Shown: positions 1 to 8,992, counted from the first letter of the stretch. The stretch is DNA of 64,000 nt from Marinibium conchae (GCF_015595035.1 NZ_JADNRN010000002.1:326647-390646), one strand, 5' to 3'. The notes: generated by a model from the letters alone, not told the origin. Numbers and translations: made by a program.

Positions 1-142
1 CGCTCATCGCTTCCCTTACGCAGTGTTTTTTTAAAGAAATTGATCAAGTAATTGCCAATCCCTGAGCTCATTTCATTCCATGGTTAGTTTGTCTTTTTAC
101 TTCTCAATAAATTGAGCTGACCCCACTTATTCCGCGGCTTGA

Positions 143-415
143 CCCAATGCATTAGCTCAAAACCGAATACCCAAGACTTCGCGACTTAATTCTAGAAGAG
201 TATGGTTTAGTCCTTATGCATCCGGAGACATCTTTATTATCAATGGGCGTCCTCGACATGTTGCACCAAATATTGAATGGCTAACCGAAGATAAACTGTT
301 TATTGATAGAAGTATTCGAGGGGACGAATTCAAAGCCAGTAAAAGCTGGAGGCGGAATTTCAATGACGTAGAAGTGAGGTATCGAGACTACGATCAGCTA
401 CCTCTTTTTAATTGA
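143..415 (+). pseudogene. possible remnant ORF, unrecognised
   Basis: An open frame of 90 codons runs from a stop at 140-142 to TGA at 413-415 and has no ATG or GTG near its beginning, so it cannot be read as an intact gene. Its second half translates to protein-like sequence (GDIFIINGRPRHVAP, then an acidic/basic tail ending YDQLPLFN). I do not recognise the family. It lies at the left edge of a repeat-rich accessory region, where truncated genes are expected. It could also be chance; coding status is uncertain. Confidence 0.25.
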
Positions 416-445
416 AATTCAGCATGATTATTCGAATTCGTGGGT

Positions 446-505
446 GTCCGCAATGCGAACTATTCAGAACTTGAGTGTCAGCAAGTGAGACAAAGCGGAA
501 ATTGA
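446..505 (+). repeat. dispersed 60-bp hairpin repeat, copy 1
   Basis: This 60-bp segment matches 8678-8737 at 55 of 60 positions. In the right-hand copy the ends are inverted repeats (TCCGCTTTG / CAAAGCGGA) around an inner ACTTG / CAAGT stem; in this copy the left outer arm is degraded (TCCGCAATG). A further partial copy covers the first 25 bases or so at 6842-6866. It looks like a small REP/MITE-type extragenic element. Confidence 0.6.
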
Positions 506-601
506 GAGTATTTCTAAGTTAAAAGATTTTTCAACGGCTCATAGGTCTGGTTTGTACGTGAAGCGGACGGTCGCCCTAACTCGTTATTGGAAATAAACGA
601 T

Positions 602-2458
602 TTAGTAAGAAGCTTTTAAAACTTCTAATGACCGCGAACATGTATAGTAAAGGTATGGTTCTAGAACACACAATTCTGTTAGCATCGCTAGAAGTGATCC
701 CCTAACTCCATCATTTAGATCCAAGCAAACTATCTCAAAAGCCCATTGCCCAATGAACTCAGCCCACTCTTCTTTATCATCAAAGGCTGCTGCTGACACC
801 ATCCCCACCCCGAAGATGTGTTCAGGAGAGCCATTAGTGTCCAAAAAGTCTCTATAGACACGACTCAATATCATTACTGATCCTGCAAGCTTCTTACTTC
901 TGAGATTAGCTGCTACTGTCGCCAAACCATTTAATAATTGATAAATTATATCTTTATTCACATCACCTTCAATTTGATGCTGTGTACTTTCCAATAAGGA
1001 TGTTGCAAGCTCTGCATACTTAGAATCAACTTTACAAATCTGAGTCAAATTTATTAATGCAGTAAAAGCCTCTAAAGAAGCTGTGCCAACAAGCTTTTCT
1101 TCCAAGTTTTTCCTGACATCATCTGGAATAACGTTAGGTTCAATATTTCCTTCAAGTGGGCCAGAGAAAAAAGCATTCAAAGGCAAAGGCTTTTCCTTTT
1201 CCAATATTTGCCGCAACTTGTTAGAAAATATTTGGTTGTCGCAGGTATTAAGCGCGCCAATCAGCCTTCCATTAAGCTCATCTTGTAACTGTTGAGCTGA
1301 AATGTATTCGGGTAACCACCTTGGTTCACACCTCAAATCAATAAATGTTTGGCAGTAAAAAACAAGTCCTCTTTGTTCCATCGCCCACTTCTGTACATCA
1401 CTAAACTGGAAGCCATATTCAACGGCTACTTTGGCTATTAAAGAAGCTTGACCAAAAGCTGCAAAACGCCTGTAGAAAGAGGGCTTTTCTTTAAATATGG
1501 ATAGTCGGGATAACTCTCCATCGACAAAAACAAATAGAGCACTGATGAGTTTTATTTGCTCATATGTTTCTGGTGATATTAAGCAATCAAAAGCCGCACT
1601 AATTTCTTGTTCAAAAGCTCCAGCTTTGTCGGCTAACCCCACTTCCATGCATCCAATTAACATAAATGGGTTTTGCCACTGAATTGCATCCTCTATAAGT
1701 GACTTGAACAAGTCATCATCCAGCTTTTCTTTAGCAATGGCTCTTGATATCGAGGAGTTAGCACAAGCTATAAAATTTAAAAAATTAGTGTCCTTATCTT
1801 GAAAATGCTCAACCAATTCATTTTCGCAATAGTCAACGATATTTTTACTGCCAGAGTAAACGCCAATAAGTCTTTCATAGTACTTGAGGCTTCTAGGCAC
1901 CAGAGTCTCAATTCTGTTAACGCGTGTTTGTCCTTCATGCCCTAAGACTTGCTCTAGGTAAGTAGGTGTAAGTCTGAGATCTGCAATAAGTTCGGCGGCA
2001 TCTTCATCACTTAATTCATCGCGTAAAATGGATATCCACTTTTCCGAATCAGCTACTGGTAACCTATATTTTTCCGCCTCTTCCTTAAATAGCTCTATTC
2101 GTTTATCACTGTCAGGGTTTAATACCCAAAAGAGATCTGTATTAAATTCCTCTTCTTTTCCTGTAATTTTTGTCGATATCGAAGCAGCTGAACCTACGCA
2201 AACTTCCCAATTATTATCTTGTTCACATTTAACTATTGCCGAACCAATTTTAGAAGCATATGCCTGACGCACGCTTGTCATGATGACAGCCCTAGAAAAA
2301 GAAGCTGCTGAGCCGCCAAAGGTTATGGTCGCATCTGACACAAGATCAATATCTTTACAAAAATCAGTATCTTTTAAAATTTCGGCTCTTATAGATTTGG
2401 GATACACTCTAAGTAAATGCGCTGCGATATATGCCTTTTCCTCATAGTTTCTATCCAT
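602..2458 (-). CDS. uncharacterised 618-aa protein, partner of the PIN/TPR protein
   Basis: I do not recognise a family. The protein is soluble, mostly helical in appearance, with no signal peptide, membrane segment or catalytic motif that I can name. It is the second gene of a two-gene operon: its ATG lies inside the last codons of the upstream 1367-aa gene, giving an 8-nt overlap (ATGGATAG, where TAG is the upstream stop). Such an overlap implies translational coupling and a joint function. The N-terminal 100 residues (GGSAAS and similar small-residue stretches) differ in style from the repeat-like helical remainder. By context it may be a sensor, scaffold or antidote for the PIN-type partner; this is inference only. 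Confidence 0.8.
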   Translation of the reverse strand: MDRNYEEKAYIAAHLLRVYPKSIRAEILKDTDFCKDIDLVSDATITFGGSAASFSRAVIMTSVRQAYASKIGSAIVKCEQDNNWEVCVGSAASISTKITGKEEEFNTDLFWVLNPDSDKRIELFKEEAEKYRLPVADSEKWISILRDELSDEDAAELIADLRLTPTYLEQVLGHEGQTRVNRIETLVPRSLKYYERLIGVYSGSKNIVDYCENELVEHFQDKDTNFLNFIACANSSISRAIAKEKLDDDLFKSLIEDAIQWQNPFMLIGCMEVGLADKAGAFEQEISAAFDCLISPETYEQIKLISALFVFVDGELSRLSIFKEKPSFYRRFAAFGQASLIAKVAVEYGFQFSDVQKWAMEQRGLVFYCQTFIDLRCEPRWLPEYISAQQLQDELNGRLIGALNTCDNQIFSNKLRQILEKEKPLPLNAFFSGPLEGNIEPNVIPDDVRKNLEEKLVGTASLEAFTALINLTQICKVDSKYAELATSLLESTQHQIEGDVNKDIIYQLLNGLATVAANLRSKKLAGSVMILSRVYRDFLDTNGSPEHIFGVGMVSAAAFDDKEEWAEFIGQWAFEIVCLDLNDGVRGSLLAMLTELCVLEPYLYYTCSRSLEVLKASY

Positions 2459-5400
2459 TGCGCTTATCCTGCAACTGGCCTAGATCAGTTTCTACCGCAT
2501 TTTTAATAAACCCCTTTGATAAAGCCACAACAGTATTAAAGCTAATTGAGTCATCATTTTTTAATGGCTGCAATACATAATCATTTAGCCACTTTTCGTA
2601 CTCTACTTTTCTATCAGTCTCATCAAATTCAGTCGAAACTATCAAAAGGTTTATTCGAAGTGATTCACCAAAATAGCCGAAGCCATCTTCATTTCTAATA
2701 TCGTGACACTGTGCCCAAGATCTAAAGTCAATCAAGTCATAGAGCCAATTGGACCTAGCTATGCATTCATCGATGGAAATGTTTTCATTCCATTGCCTCT
2801 TCAGGATATCTGATAGCTGTTTCAAAGTGTTATTTAGCCAATGAGCATCCCTAGGCAACTTAATCAAGCCGCTTATTTTTAAGAGAGATAAATGCTGCTT
2901 TACCAACAAAAGCTCTTTGTCCGGACGAAGAACACCATCTTTTACATTGGACTTGTCCAAATGATACTGCACCTCTTCAGAACTAGCTGTAATAACACCA
3001 AACCCTGACTCCCTAAGTTTTGCCCTATAAACATACTTATCTTCTGCACTTATTTGCCCTTTTAAATGAAGAGTTTCCAATAAATCCAAAGTTGTAAATA
3101 CTGGTTCGGTCTTCTTTCCTATTTGGATGTTTGCGTTCTGGTTTATCGTTCTATCATCAATCAACACTCCGCCAGTAATACACTCTTTGTGAAATAGCTC
3201 ACTTATTGGCGTTGATTCAATACGATGTCCCCTCCGCTCGGATGCATCCAACATTTCAGACAACGTAACTTGGCCAGTCTCAAGCCCAGCTTGAAAAGCT
3301 ACTTTAATCTTATCTAGAACCGAGTCCGCTTTTTGGATAGTAAAATCAAAGTTTCGCAGAGCCTTATACCTCCTATGAACCTCTGAATGTACGTACAATT
3401 TGATGCCCGTATCCTTAAACTTATCTAAAACACCTAGAGCCATTAAATAGGTTACAGACAGTGAGTCTAAATACACTGAAGCTGAATCAGAGAGTTCAGG
3501 CTCCTCTGGCCAAGTTTCACCGTGTTGCTGTTGTTTTAAGTAATGAACCGCACCGCTATGCTCAGTGTCAGTCAATAAAGAAAGTTCTTTAAGCTTCCCA
3601 ATCAACGTCACACACGAAACTAAGTTTTTATGGTGGGGAGAAAGGTCAACCTCCTCCTGCCTAAAACTACCTACATGATAAGCAGGATAATGGCTTACAA
3701 CTACACATTGATGCTCTACTGTTTCCCCGTTCACCGCAGTTTCTATCAACATGGCGAGTTCATCACCAACGCTCAATGCTAGCTTAGGGTCTTCAATAAG
3801 GCGGGTAGGGGCTACTTGAATACAGTCATCTAATATCAAGCTTTCAAAGTTTTTAGCTTTCGAAATTTGACTTGGTTGATGGAAAGCCACTTTTTGCTTT
3901 TCTTCATATAGCCACATTAGCAAAGAATGAGCGATTACAATTTTAGGAAATACTTTGAAGAAAGGGTCTAGAAGTCCTAAGTAGCCTATTGTAAGTACAC
4001 TTGATACATCCACCGTAATCGATTCTGCGTCTATAAATTTTTCTTCTCTTAAGCTGTGAAATGTTGCAATTGCACTTTTCTTATGAACGCTATTGTTTTT
4101 TGTATTTTCAAAAGGCTGTATTAAATAAAAATCAGAAAGACTTCTGTGCAATAGATCAGCTAATAAGAAAATTGGTGCCTCATTGTTTAAATATGCTTTA
4201 TATACATGATCATTTTGCTCACGTTGTGCATACATCATTTCCTTCATATCTTCGAAGGAGCCTGTATGTATCGGCCCACCATTTTCTGATGATAAAACTG
4301 CTGCTCTGTTTAACCACTCAGATGAACTTTTATTATCTTCCCAACCAAGTGAAGTGGCAGTGAAATAGGCAGAAGACAGAACTTCTGGGTCATCAGGAAA
4401 TTTCTGGGTAGCGAACTCCAAAATTTCTTTCGCTCTATTTGGTAACTGCGCTTTAGCTATGCTGGCAGTTTGAAGTAACTCAGCTTTGCTTAGCTCTTCC
4501 TTTTTCTCCCATCGAGCCTCTACAACAGCCGCCAATGCATCCCAATTACCGCTATAAATATTAAGATGAATGTCTAAGGTTTCGACATCTAGCCGTTCAT
4601 TTCCGATTCTAGATAATTCTTCCGTTAGCTCTCTAGCACTTTTCAAATTTCCACTTCTAAACAATGACCACGCCTTGTGAAGTTTCAAAGGTTCACTTCG
4701 ATCAACTATTTCCTTGTTACCTTCCAAAAACTCGTCCAATTCTATAAATTTTTCATTTTTTGAGTAAGCGTTTGCAAGGTTTATTGCATCAGCTTCTGTT
4801 TTAGTCTTTTCGAATAGCTCTTTTGCATACGATAAGAACTCATCTTTTGTTCCTGAAGCTGAGAGCATTGTTACAAGCTGGGCTAGGTCACTTACTTTTC
4901 TGGTCTCTTTATATTGCTCTATCGCCATAGCAATAGGATCTTCGCCTCTACGTGTAGCAATGATGTTTTTAAGCAGCGGCTTTTGTTCTTCAGGTACTAA
5001 GTTGTCGCTTTCCAACAAGGCTTCTGCTTCATCAACAAGCCCACAACCAGCTAAAACTTCAATTTCAAACATTGTTGCTGCGCTGGGGTTAACTCCTTTT
5101 TCAATTTGGGTTCTGTGAGTCCGAATATATTCCAATGCTTCAGTGTAACCCTTTTGCTTATGGGCAAAAATAAATCTGGCTAATCCTAGATCTCGCTTGG
5201 TTTCACCGTACAATATAGATAGCTTATCAACTTCCTTCTCAACCTTGTTGTAGTCAACATCTAAGCCAAAAGAAAACGCCAATGGCAAATACTTTAGGGA
5301 ATCAATAGAATAATCAGAAAAAAAGGATTGCAGTTCCCTCTGTGCATCTTCTTGAGTTTCAGGAGTTCTCAATCTGAGCCAGAGTGAATATTGGTTTGAT

Positions 5401-6554
5401 AACGCAGCAATATCTTTCCCAACATCACAATATATGAGTGCAGAGCAACACGTAAACATTTGCGCTGCTTTAAGTCTCAATTCAACGGATTTCGCATCGT
5501 CTGCGAGCGGGTATTTCTCTGCGGCAAACGGCACTTCTAGAACAATATTACGTCTTATTTCAGGAACGTTCACTGAGTTGGTCAACAGCGACATTGCGAC
5601 TGTATAAGATAATCCAATAGATTCAATTCGAGTTAAGTCACCTAACTCATCTACCTGCTCCAGAGCTTTTTCCCACTGTTCAGCTTGCAGAAGAGAATTT
5701 AGCAACGATTGTTGGCCATCAGAGTCTAATGATCGAATTGTCAGCCCTGAATCAAACAACCATTGAATAGCATCAGTAGCTTTTTGCTTTCTCTGTTTAA
5801 GCATAAAAACTGCTGAATAACTTAAAGGCGTTGGCTTATTTAATAATTTATCTACTGCTTCAGCTTCGTTTCCTTCAACTGCGGCTATAAACGCTTCTGC
5901 AACCTCAGCCTCTTCAGTACCTGTAAGCCTTTTAGACTCTTTAAGATATGATTTGCTAAGCTCTATTTCTTCAAAGCAAATGTATCTCGACAATAGTGCT
6001 AGCGCTTTGGCTTTCAGTAAAGGGCTAGCGCCTTTCAATTCACCGTCTAATATACTGTCAGCCAACTTGGTAGAAGTTTCTTTTTTCGGGTAATTTACAA
6101 AAAATCTAAACTCTTTTATTTCACTTATTTGTTTCTCGATGCTGGCATCTTGCAAATGAGGGGCTGTAAAACCTACTTCCGTAAGTTTATCTGCGACCTT
6201 CTTAGATGTTTCATCAGATAAGTTGTCAACTAACTCATCGCTAATTTTTGAGCTTCCTAGTGCAAGTTTTTTGTACTGGAGGAATGTTTCAAAACAGTAA
6301 ATAGCAATGCTTAATAATATAAGTGACCATCCCAAAGGACCGTTTGCTGTAGCTATTGGTTTTTTCCATTGCGGAAACATATCCTGATTTACCAATACCC
6401 AGTTCAGGAATTCGATCCAAAGAGGTTGGCTTAGAAGAGCCAAGCCAGTGACTAATATTGGCCCTATGACAAACTTGGCGAGTGATGGTCTGATATAGGA
6501 AAAAAGGAAGTCCAATACCTTATGTATTATGCTGTTCCAATCAATGTTCCTCAT
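2451..6554 (-). CDS. membrane-anchored TPR protein with PIN-type nuclease-like domains (PIN-TPR-GreABC-like)
   Basis: A 1367-aa protein. Two hydrophobic helices near residues 25-50 and 75-95 anchor it. Residues of about 150-800 are helix-turn-helix repeats of TPR type (for example LWRLRTPETQEDAQREL and LHKAWSLFRSGNLKSAREL). From about 846 a PIN-like start appears: ITVDVSSVLTIGYLGLLD with Asp849, followed by a VIAHSLLMWL strand-helix. A second PIN-like start is at VYLDSLSVTYLMALGVLD (Asp1030), and GVLIDDRT (Asp1133/1134) fits a C-terminal acidic cluster. The layout resembles the PIN-TPR-GreABC family proposed by Burroughs and Aravind as prokaryotic immune components. I do not clearly see the GreAB-C part. 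Start: AGGAAG lies 8 nt before the ATG. Probable function: membrane-linked RNA cleavage in a conflict response (inference). Confidence 0.75.
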   Translation of the reverse strand: MRNIDWNSIIHKVLDFLFSYIRPSLAKFVIGPILVTGLALLSQPLWIEFLNWVLVNQDMFPQWKKPIATANGPLGWSLILLSIAIYCFETFLQYKKLALGSSKISDELVDNLSDETSKKVADKLTEVGFTAPHLQDASIEKQISEIKEFRFFVNYPKKETSTKLADSILDGELKGASPLLKAKALALLSRYICFEEIELSKSYLKESKRLTGTEEAEVAEAFIAAVEGNEAEAVDKLLNKPTPLSYSAVFMLKQRKQKATDAIQWLFDSGLTIRSLDSDGQQSLLNSLLQAEQWEKALEQVDELGDLTRIESIGLSYTVAMSLLTNSVNVPEIRRNIVLEVPFAAEKYPLADDAKSVELRLKAAQMFTCCSALIYCDVGKDIAALSNQYSLWLRLRTPETQEDAQRELQSFFSDYSIDSLKYLPLAFSFGLDVDYNKVEKEVDKLSILYGETKRDLGLARFIFAHKQKGYTEALEYIRTHRTQIEKGVNPSAATMFEIEVLAGCGLVDEAEALLESDNLVPEEQKPLLKNIIATRRGEDPIAMAIEQYKETRKVSDLAQLVTMLSASGTKDEFLSYAKELFEKTKTEADAINLANAYSKNEKFIELDEFLEGNKEIVDRSEPLKLHKAWSLFRSGNLKSARELTEELSRIGNERLDVETLDIHLNIYSGNWDALAAVVEARWEKKEELSKAELLQTASIAKAQLPNRAKEILEFATQKFPDDPEVLSSAYFTATSLGWEDNKSSSEWLNRAAVLSSENGGPIHTGSFEDMKEMMYAQREQNDHVYKAYLNNEAPIFLLADLLHRSLSDFYLIQPFENTKNNSVHKKSAIATFHSLREEKFIDAESITVDVSSVLTIGYLGLLDPFFKVFPKIVIAHSLLMWLYEEKQKVAFHQPSQISKAKNFESLILDDCIQVAPTRLIEDPKLALSVGDELAMLIETAVNGETVEHQCVVVSHYPAYHVGSFRQEEVDLSPHHKNLVSCVTLIGKLKELSLLTDTEHSGAVHYLKQQQHGETWPEEPELSDSASVYLDSLSVTYLMALGVLDKFKDTGIKLYVHSEVHRRYKALRNFDFTIQKADSVLDKIKVAFQAGLETGQVTLSEMLDASERRGHRIESTPISELFHKECITGGVLIDDRTINQNANIQIGKKTEPVFTTLDLLETLHLKGQISAEDKYVYRAKLRESGFGVITASSEEVQYHLDKSNVKDGVLRPDKELLLVKQHLSLLKISGLIKLPRDAHWLNNTLKQLSDILKRQWNENISIDECIARSNWLYDLIDFRSWAQCHDIRNEDGFGYFGESLRINLLIVSTEFDETDRKVEYEKWLNDYVLQPLKNDDSISFNTVVALSKGFIKNAVETDLGQLQDKRNG

Positions 6555-7004
6555 AATTCACTTCCTGACTTTTAATAGCTTGATTAAGGCTTGAATGCGA
6601 CAACATAACGTTCTCTTCAATTTGGTGTAGTTAAACTGAACTTGAACCATATCATATTCTACTAACTCTATGATGTTCATAATATTTTCACAAGGTTGAA
6701 TTATTTTGAGTTTTTGTGGAATTACTAGCATATTCCTAAATTGTTTTGGGGCAGAAACGAGTTGTACCTGACCGTCTGCTCCTTGTCTAAACCAGACCAA
6801 GTTGATAATGAAGAATTTTTTAATTTTTTAAAAACCTCAGAGTCCGCAATGCGAACTCTTCAGAACGTCGAGTTTACTTTTATCTTGCGCGTTACTCATC
6901 AAGACACCATCATAGAGATTGAAGCCTGCCACTTTTGCGACACAGCTAAACTCAAGCCGCTACTTAGGCATAGGTGCGGTGGTTTGCATGATAATGACCT
7001 TTCG
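6555..7004. other. intergenic stretch holding the left copy of a direct repeat
   Basis: No supported gene. It contains the promoter side of the PIN/TPR operon and the left copy (6783-6866) of the direct repeat that brackets the AFG1-like gene. The 80-aa frame at 6558-6800 on the minus strand starts inside that repeat and is not protein-like. Confidence 0.5.
6783..6866 (+). repeat. left direct repeat flanking the AFG1-like gene
   Basis: It shares TTGTCTAAACC and, about 50 bases on, CCTCAGAGTCCGC and then an imperfect GAACT-TTCAGAAC tail with 8620-8703. The spacing between the blocks is 52 versus 51 bases, so the two copies are collinear over about 85 bp. Its right part is also related to the 60-bp repeat at 446-505 (25 bases, one mismatch). 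Confidence 0.6.
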
Positions 7005-8501
7005 TCATTGCCGTCCCCATTCTTTTCCACCCATTTCTACTAACCGAGACGCAGCTCGTCGAAAGGAAAAGGCGAGATCATTGGCGGACGAAAATTGTGC
7101 CAGTGACACACCAATTCGCCCCGTCGCCGACCACTCATAATATTCTCCGGCTTTGGTGCGAATCATAGTCGTCGCAAAGGAACTCGAGTTCCCTCCCTTT
7201 TCACTGACAATTAATTCTCCATCGCCATCGCTGCTGTCGACCTGCGCTTCAAAATCAACAAACAATTCGTCGAGCGGGACTTGTGCTGCCAACACCAAGC
7301 GGGTCTGAGCTTCATAACACGCATCAATGAGGGTCACGAACCGCCGCGCTTCGTTGAGGTGATTGGCGTCCAGTTGGGGAACGCGTTCTATGATGATGAC
7401 CGGAAATCGGCAGCATAGGGAAATATAATCGGCCGCCCCGAGCGGTTGGTAGCACAACTCAGAAAAGTCAAACCAAGCGCAGCGGTCATTCAATCGGGCG
7501 ACCTTGACGGTGCGACCAAAGAGGACAGGAATGATCTCGGCCTCCGTTCCGGATGCATTGCCACCAAATATTTCTAGCAACTGCGCCTGCACGTTGTTGC
7601 TACTGCTATTATCGCCATGAATATCATTGTTTGACCAAAAATAGGATTGACCACCCGCTCGAGTTTCGAGTCGGTAATCTACACTGGAATCCTCCATGGA
7701 AATAATGTCGAACGTTTGATTCAATATGTCGATGAATGGCAAAAAGAGGGATCGGTTGATCCCACCTTCATACAATGCCTCGGGGGGGCGATTCGAGGTG
7801 GCCACCACCACGACATTCCAATCCAATAATAGTAAAACCAGTTGCTTCAAAATCATGGCATCGGCAATGTCTGTTACTTGAAATTCATCGAAACAGAGGA
7901 GTTGGGCTTCTTGTGCCAATTGTTGCGCAATGATGGGGAGCGCATCATCTCTTGGGTGCGTTTGTTTGTAGACAAAGATTCGATGATGAACTTCTAACAT
8001 GAATTCATGAAAGTGGACGCGGCGTTTGGTTATTTTTGCCTGTTTGTGAGTGTGACTGTGACTATCATTATTACAGCGAGAATGATCATCAGGAACAGTA
8101 ACCGACGCGTAAAAGAGATCCATTAGAAAGCTCTTGCCGACCCCAACCGGGCCATGAATGTACATACTTCGCGGTGGTGGACCAAAAGACCACAAATAGA
8201 ACTTCTTTCGAAAAAAAGACTGGGCGGATGCGAAGGATCGTGCCATTAACAATAACAGCGGACTGCTGCTTGTAGAGCTGTTCTCTTTCGGTTTGTCGAT
8301 GCGTGCTGGTACTGGTGGGAGTGAGGTAAGGGACTCGTGCAGGGTATCGAGTTTTGCCGCCAGAGCGACTTGCGCGTCATCTCGTCGCACCTCCCCCGTA
8401 TCCACCTTGCGTTCATACGCCGTTGTCACGGGGCCTGTCGGGAGGGACCGAGGAGTTACGCGATGTTGTGCTGTCATATTCTTCATCACGGCCTTCATCA
8501 T
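7005..8501 (-). CDS. AFG1/ZapE-family AAA ATPase of eukaryotic (AFG1L-like) type
   Basis: A 498-aa P-loop ATPase. Walker A is GPVGVGKS (117-124), Walker B LLCFDEFQVTDIADAMIL (from 201), and the sensor-like motif ATSNRPPEALYEGG (from 234). RVHFHEFMLEVH and the C-terminal FSFRRAASRLVEMG complete an AFG1 protein. The wording matches mitochondrial AFG1/LACE1 more than bacterial ZapE: KRRVHFHEFML, QVTDIADAMILKQL, and the C-terminal F-x-F-x-R-A-x-SRL-x-EM block that ZapE lacks. Ser/Asn/His-rich inserts (around 75-80, 143-153 and the NNDIHGDNSSSNN stretch) are typical of protist proteins. The gene is visibly richer in GC than its neighbours and has only a weak ribosome-binding site. AFG1 proteins are inner-membrane or mitochondrial quality-control ATPases. 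Either horizontal transfer from a eukaryote or an assembly join. Confidence 0.8.
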   Translation of the reverse strand: MMKAVMKNMTAQHRVTPRSLPTGPVTTAYERKVDTGEVRRDDAQVALAAKLDTLHESLTSLPPVPARIDKPKENSSTSSSPLLLLMARSFASAQSFFRKKFYLWSFGPPPRSMYIHGPVGVGKSFLMDLFYASVTVPDDHSRCNNDSHSHTHKQAKITKRRVHFHEFMLEVHHRIFVYKQTHPRDDALPIIAQQLAQEAQLLCFDEFQVTDIADAMILKQLVLLLLDWNVVVVATSNRPPEALYEGGINRSLFLPFIDILNQTFDIISMEDSSVDYRLETRAGGQSYFWSNNDIHGDNSSSNNVQAQLLEIFGGNASGTEAEIIPVLFGRTVKVARLNDRCAWFDFSELCYQPLGAADYISLCCRFPVIIIERVPQLDANHLNEARRFVTLIDACYEAQTRLVLAAQVPLDELFVDFEAQVDSSDGDGELIVSEKGGNSSSFATTMIRTKAGEYYEWSATGRIGVSLAQFSSANDLAFSFRRAASRLVEMGGKEWGRQ

Positions 8502-8619
8502 GAACCTGGTGAGTTATAAACGTGGTAATTTAGTACGTTTGATTTCTGTATGGGTATCAAATGAATCTGTAATAGACACAAAACAGGAGTGGCAAGACAA
8601 AAATCTTAAGCTCCGCTCT

Positions 8620-8703
8620 TTGTCTAAACCGGAGCAGTTTCCAACAATGACTTTCCAGACTTTCAAAAATCCTCAGAGTCCGCTTTGAGAACTATTTAGA
8701 ACT
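8620..8703 (+). repeat. right direct repeat flanking the AFG1-like gene
   Basis: Collinear with 6783-6866 (shared TTGTCTAAACC and CCTCAGAGTCCGC blocks about 50 bases apart). It lies 119 bases upstream of the AFG1-like start codon, so the gene sits inside a pair of direct repeats about 1.84 kb apart. Confidence 0.6.
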
Positions 8704-8737
8704 TGAGTGTCAGCAAGTGAGACAAAGCGGAAGTTGA
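8678..8737 (+). repeat. dispersed 60-bp hairpin repeat, copy with intact arms
   Basis: The outer inverted repeat is TCCGCTTTG (8679-8687) with CAAAGCGGA (8723-8731); the inner one is ACTTG (8701-8705) with CAAGT (8714-8718). It agrees with 446-505 at 55 of 60 bases. The element can fold as a long cruciform or RNA hairpin. Confidence 0.65.
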
Positions 8738-8845
8738 CTCCTTTTTTATATACTTGGACTTGAGATGTTCAGTTAACCTCGCCTGAAAAAAGCGCAAGTA
8801 GTCCATAGAGCAATATTGGCAAGTGTTTAGAAATTGTTTTGACCT

Positions 8846-8875
8846 TGTGATTACTATGCATGCATAGTAATCACA
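8846..8875. repeat. 30-bp perfect palindrome
   Basis: The left half is TGTGATTACTATGCA and the right half is its exact reverse complement, with no spacer. An imperfect version (TTACTATGC, 5 bases, GCATAATAA; one mismatch between arms) follows at 8967-8989, directly before the first cassette core site. It could be an operator for a dimeric regulator or a recombination/resolution site. There is no T-tract, so it is not a classical terminator. Confidence 0.8.
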
Positions 8876-8992
8876 GAAAAAACTGCTGGGATTTATGGTT
8901 AAAAAGATAGTAAGCTGTTGATATTAAATAATTATAAGGTCGTGGCGTAATGAAAGAGTGTCGTTGTTACTATGCGATCTGCATAATAAGTT

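Larger units (their letters stand above)
1..601. other. intergenic stretch with remnant ORF and one hairpin repeat
   Basis: No intact gene is seen in the first 600 bases. The stretch holds the start-less ORF at 143-415 and a copy of a 60-bp repeat at 446-505 that recurs at 8678-8737. The minus-strand operon ends at 602. No convincing terminator with a T-tract was found after it. Confidence 0.5.

Noticed and set aside
4061-4363. 100-aa plus-strand frame within the PIN/TPR gene
   Set aside because: Antisense shadow of a well-supported long gene, with no RBS.
6558-6800. 80-aa frame on the minus strand directly upstream of the PIN/TPR gene
   Set aside because: It begins inside the direct repeat, has no ribosome-binding site and its composition is not protein-like.
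7005-8501. Native bacterial zapE
   Set aside because: The C-terminal block, motif wording, inserts and base composition fit the eukaryotic AFG1 branch better; left open pending a phylogeny.
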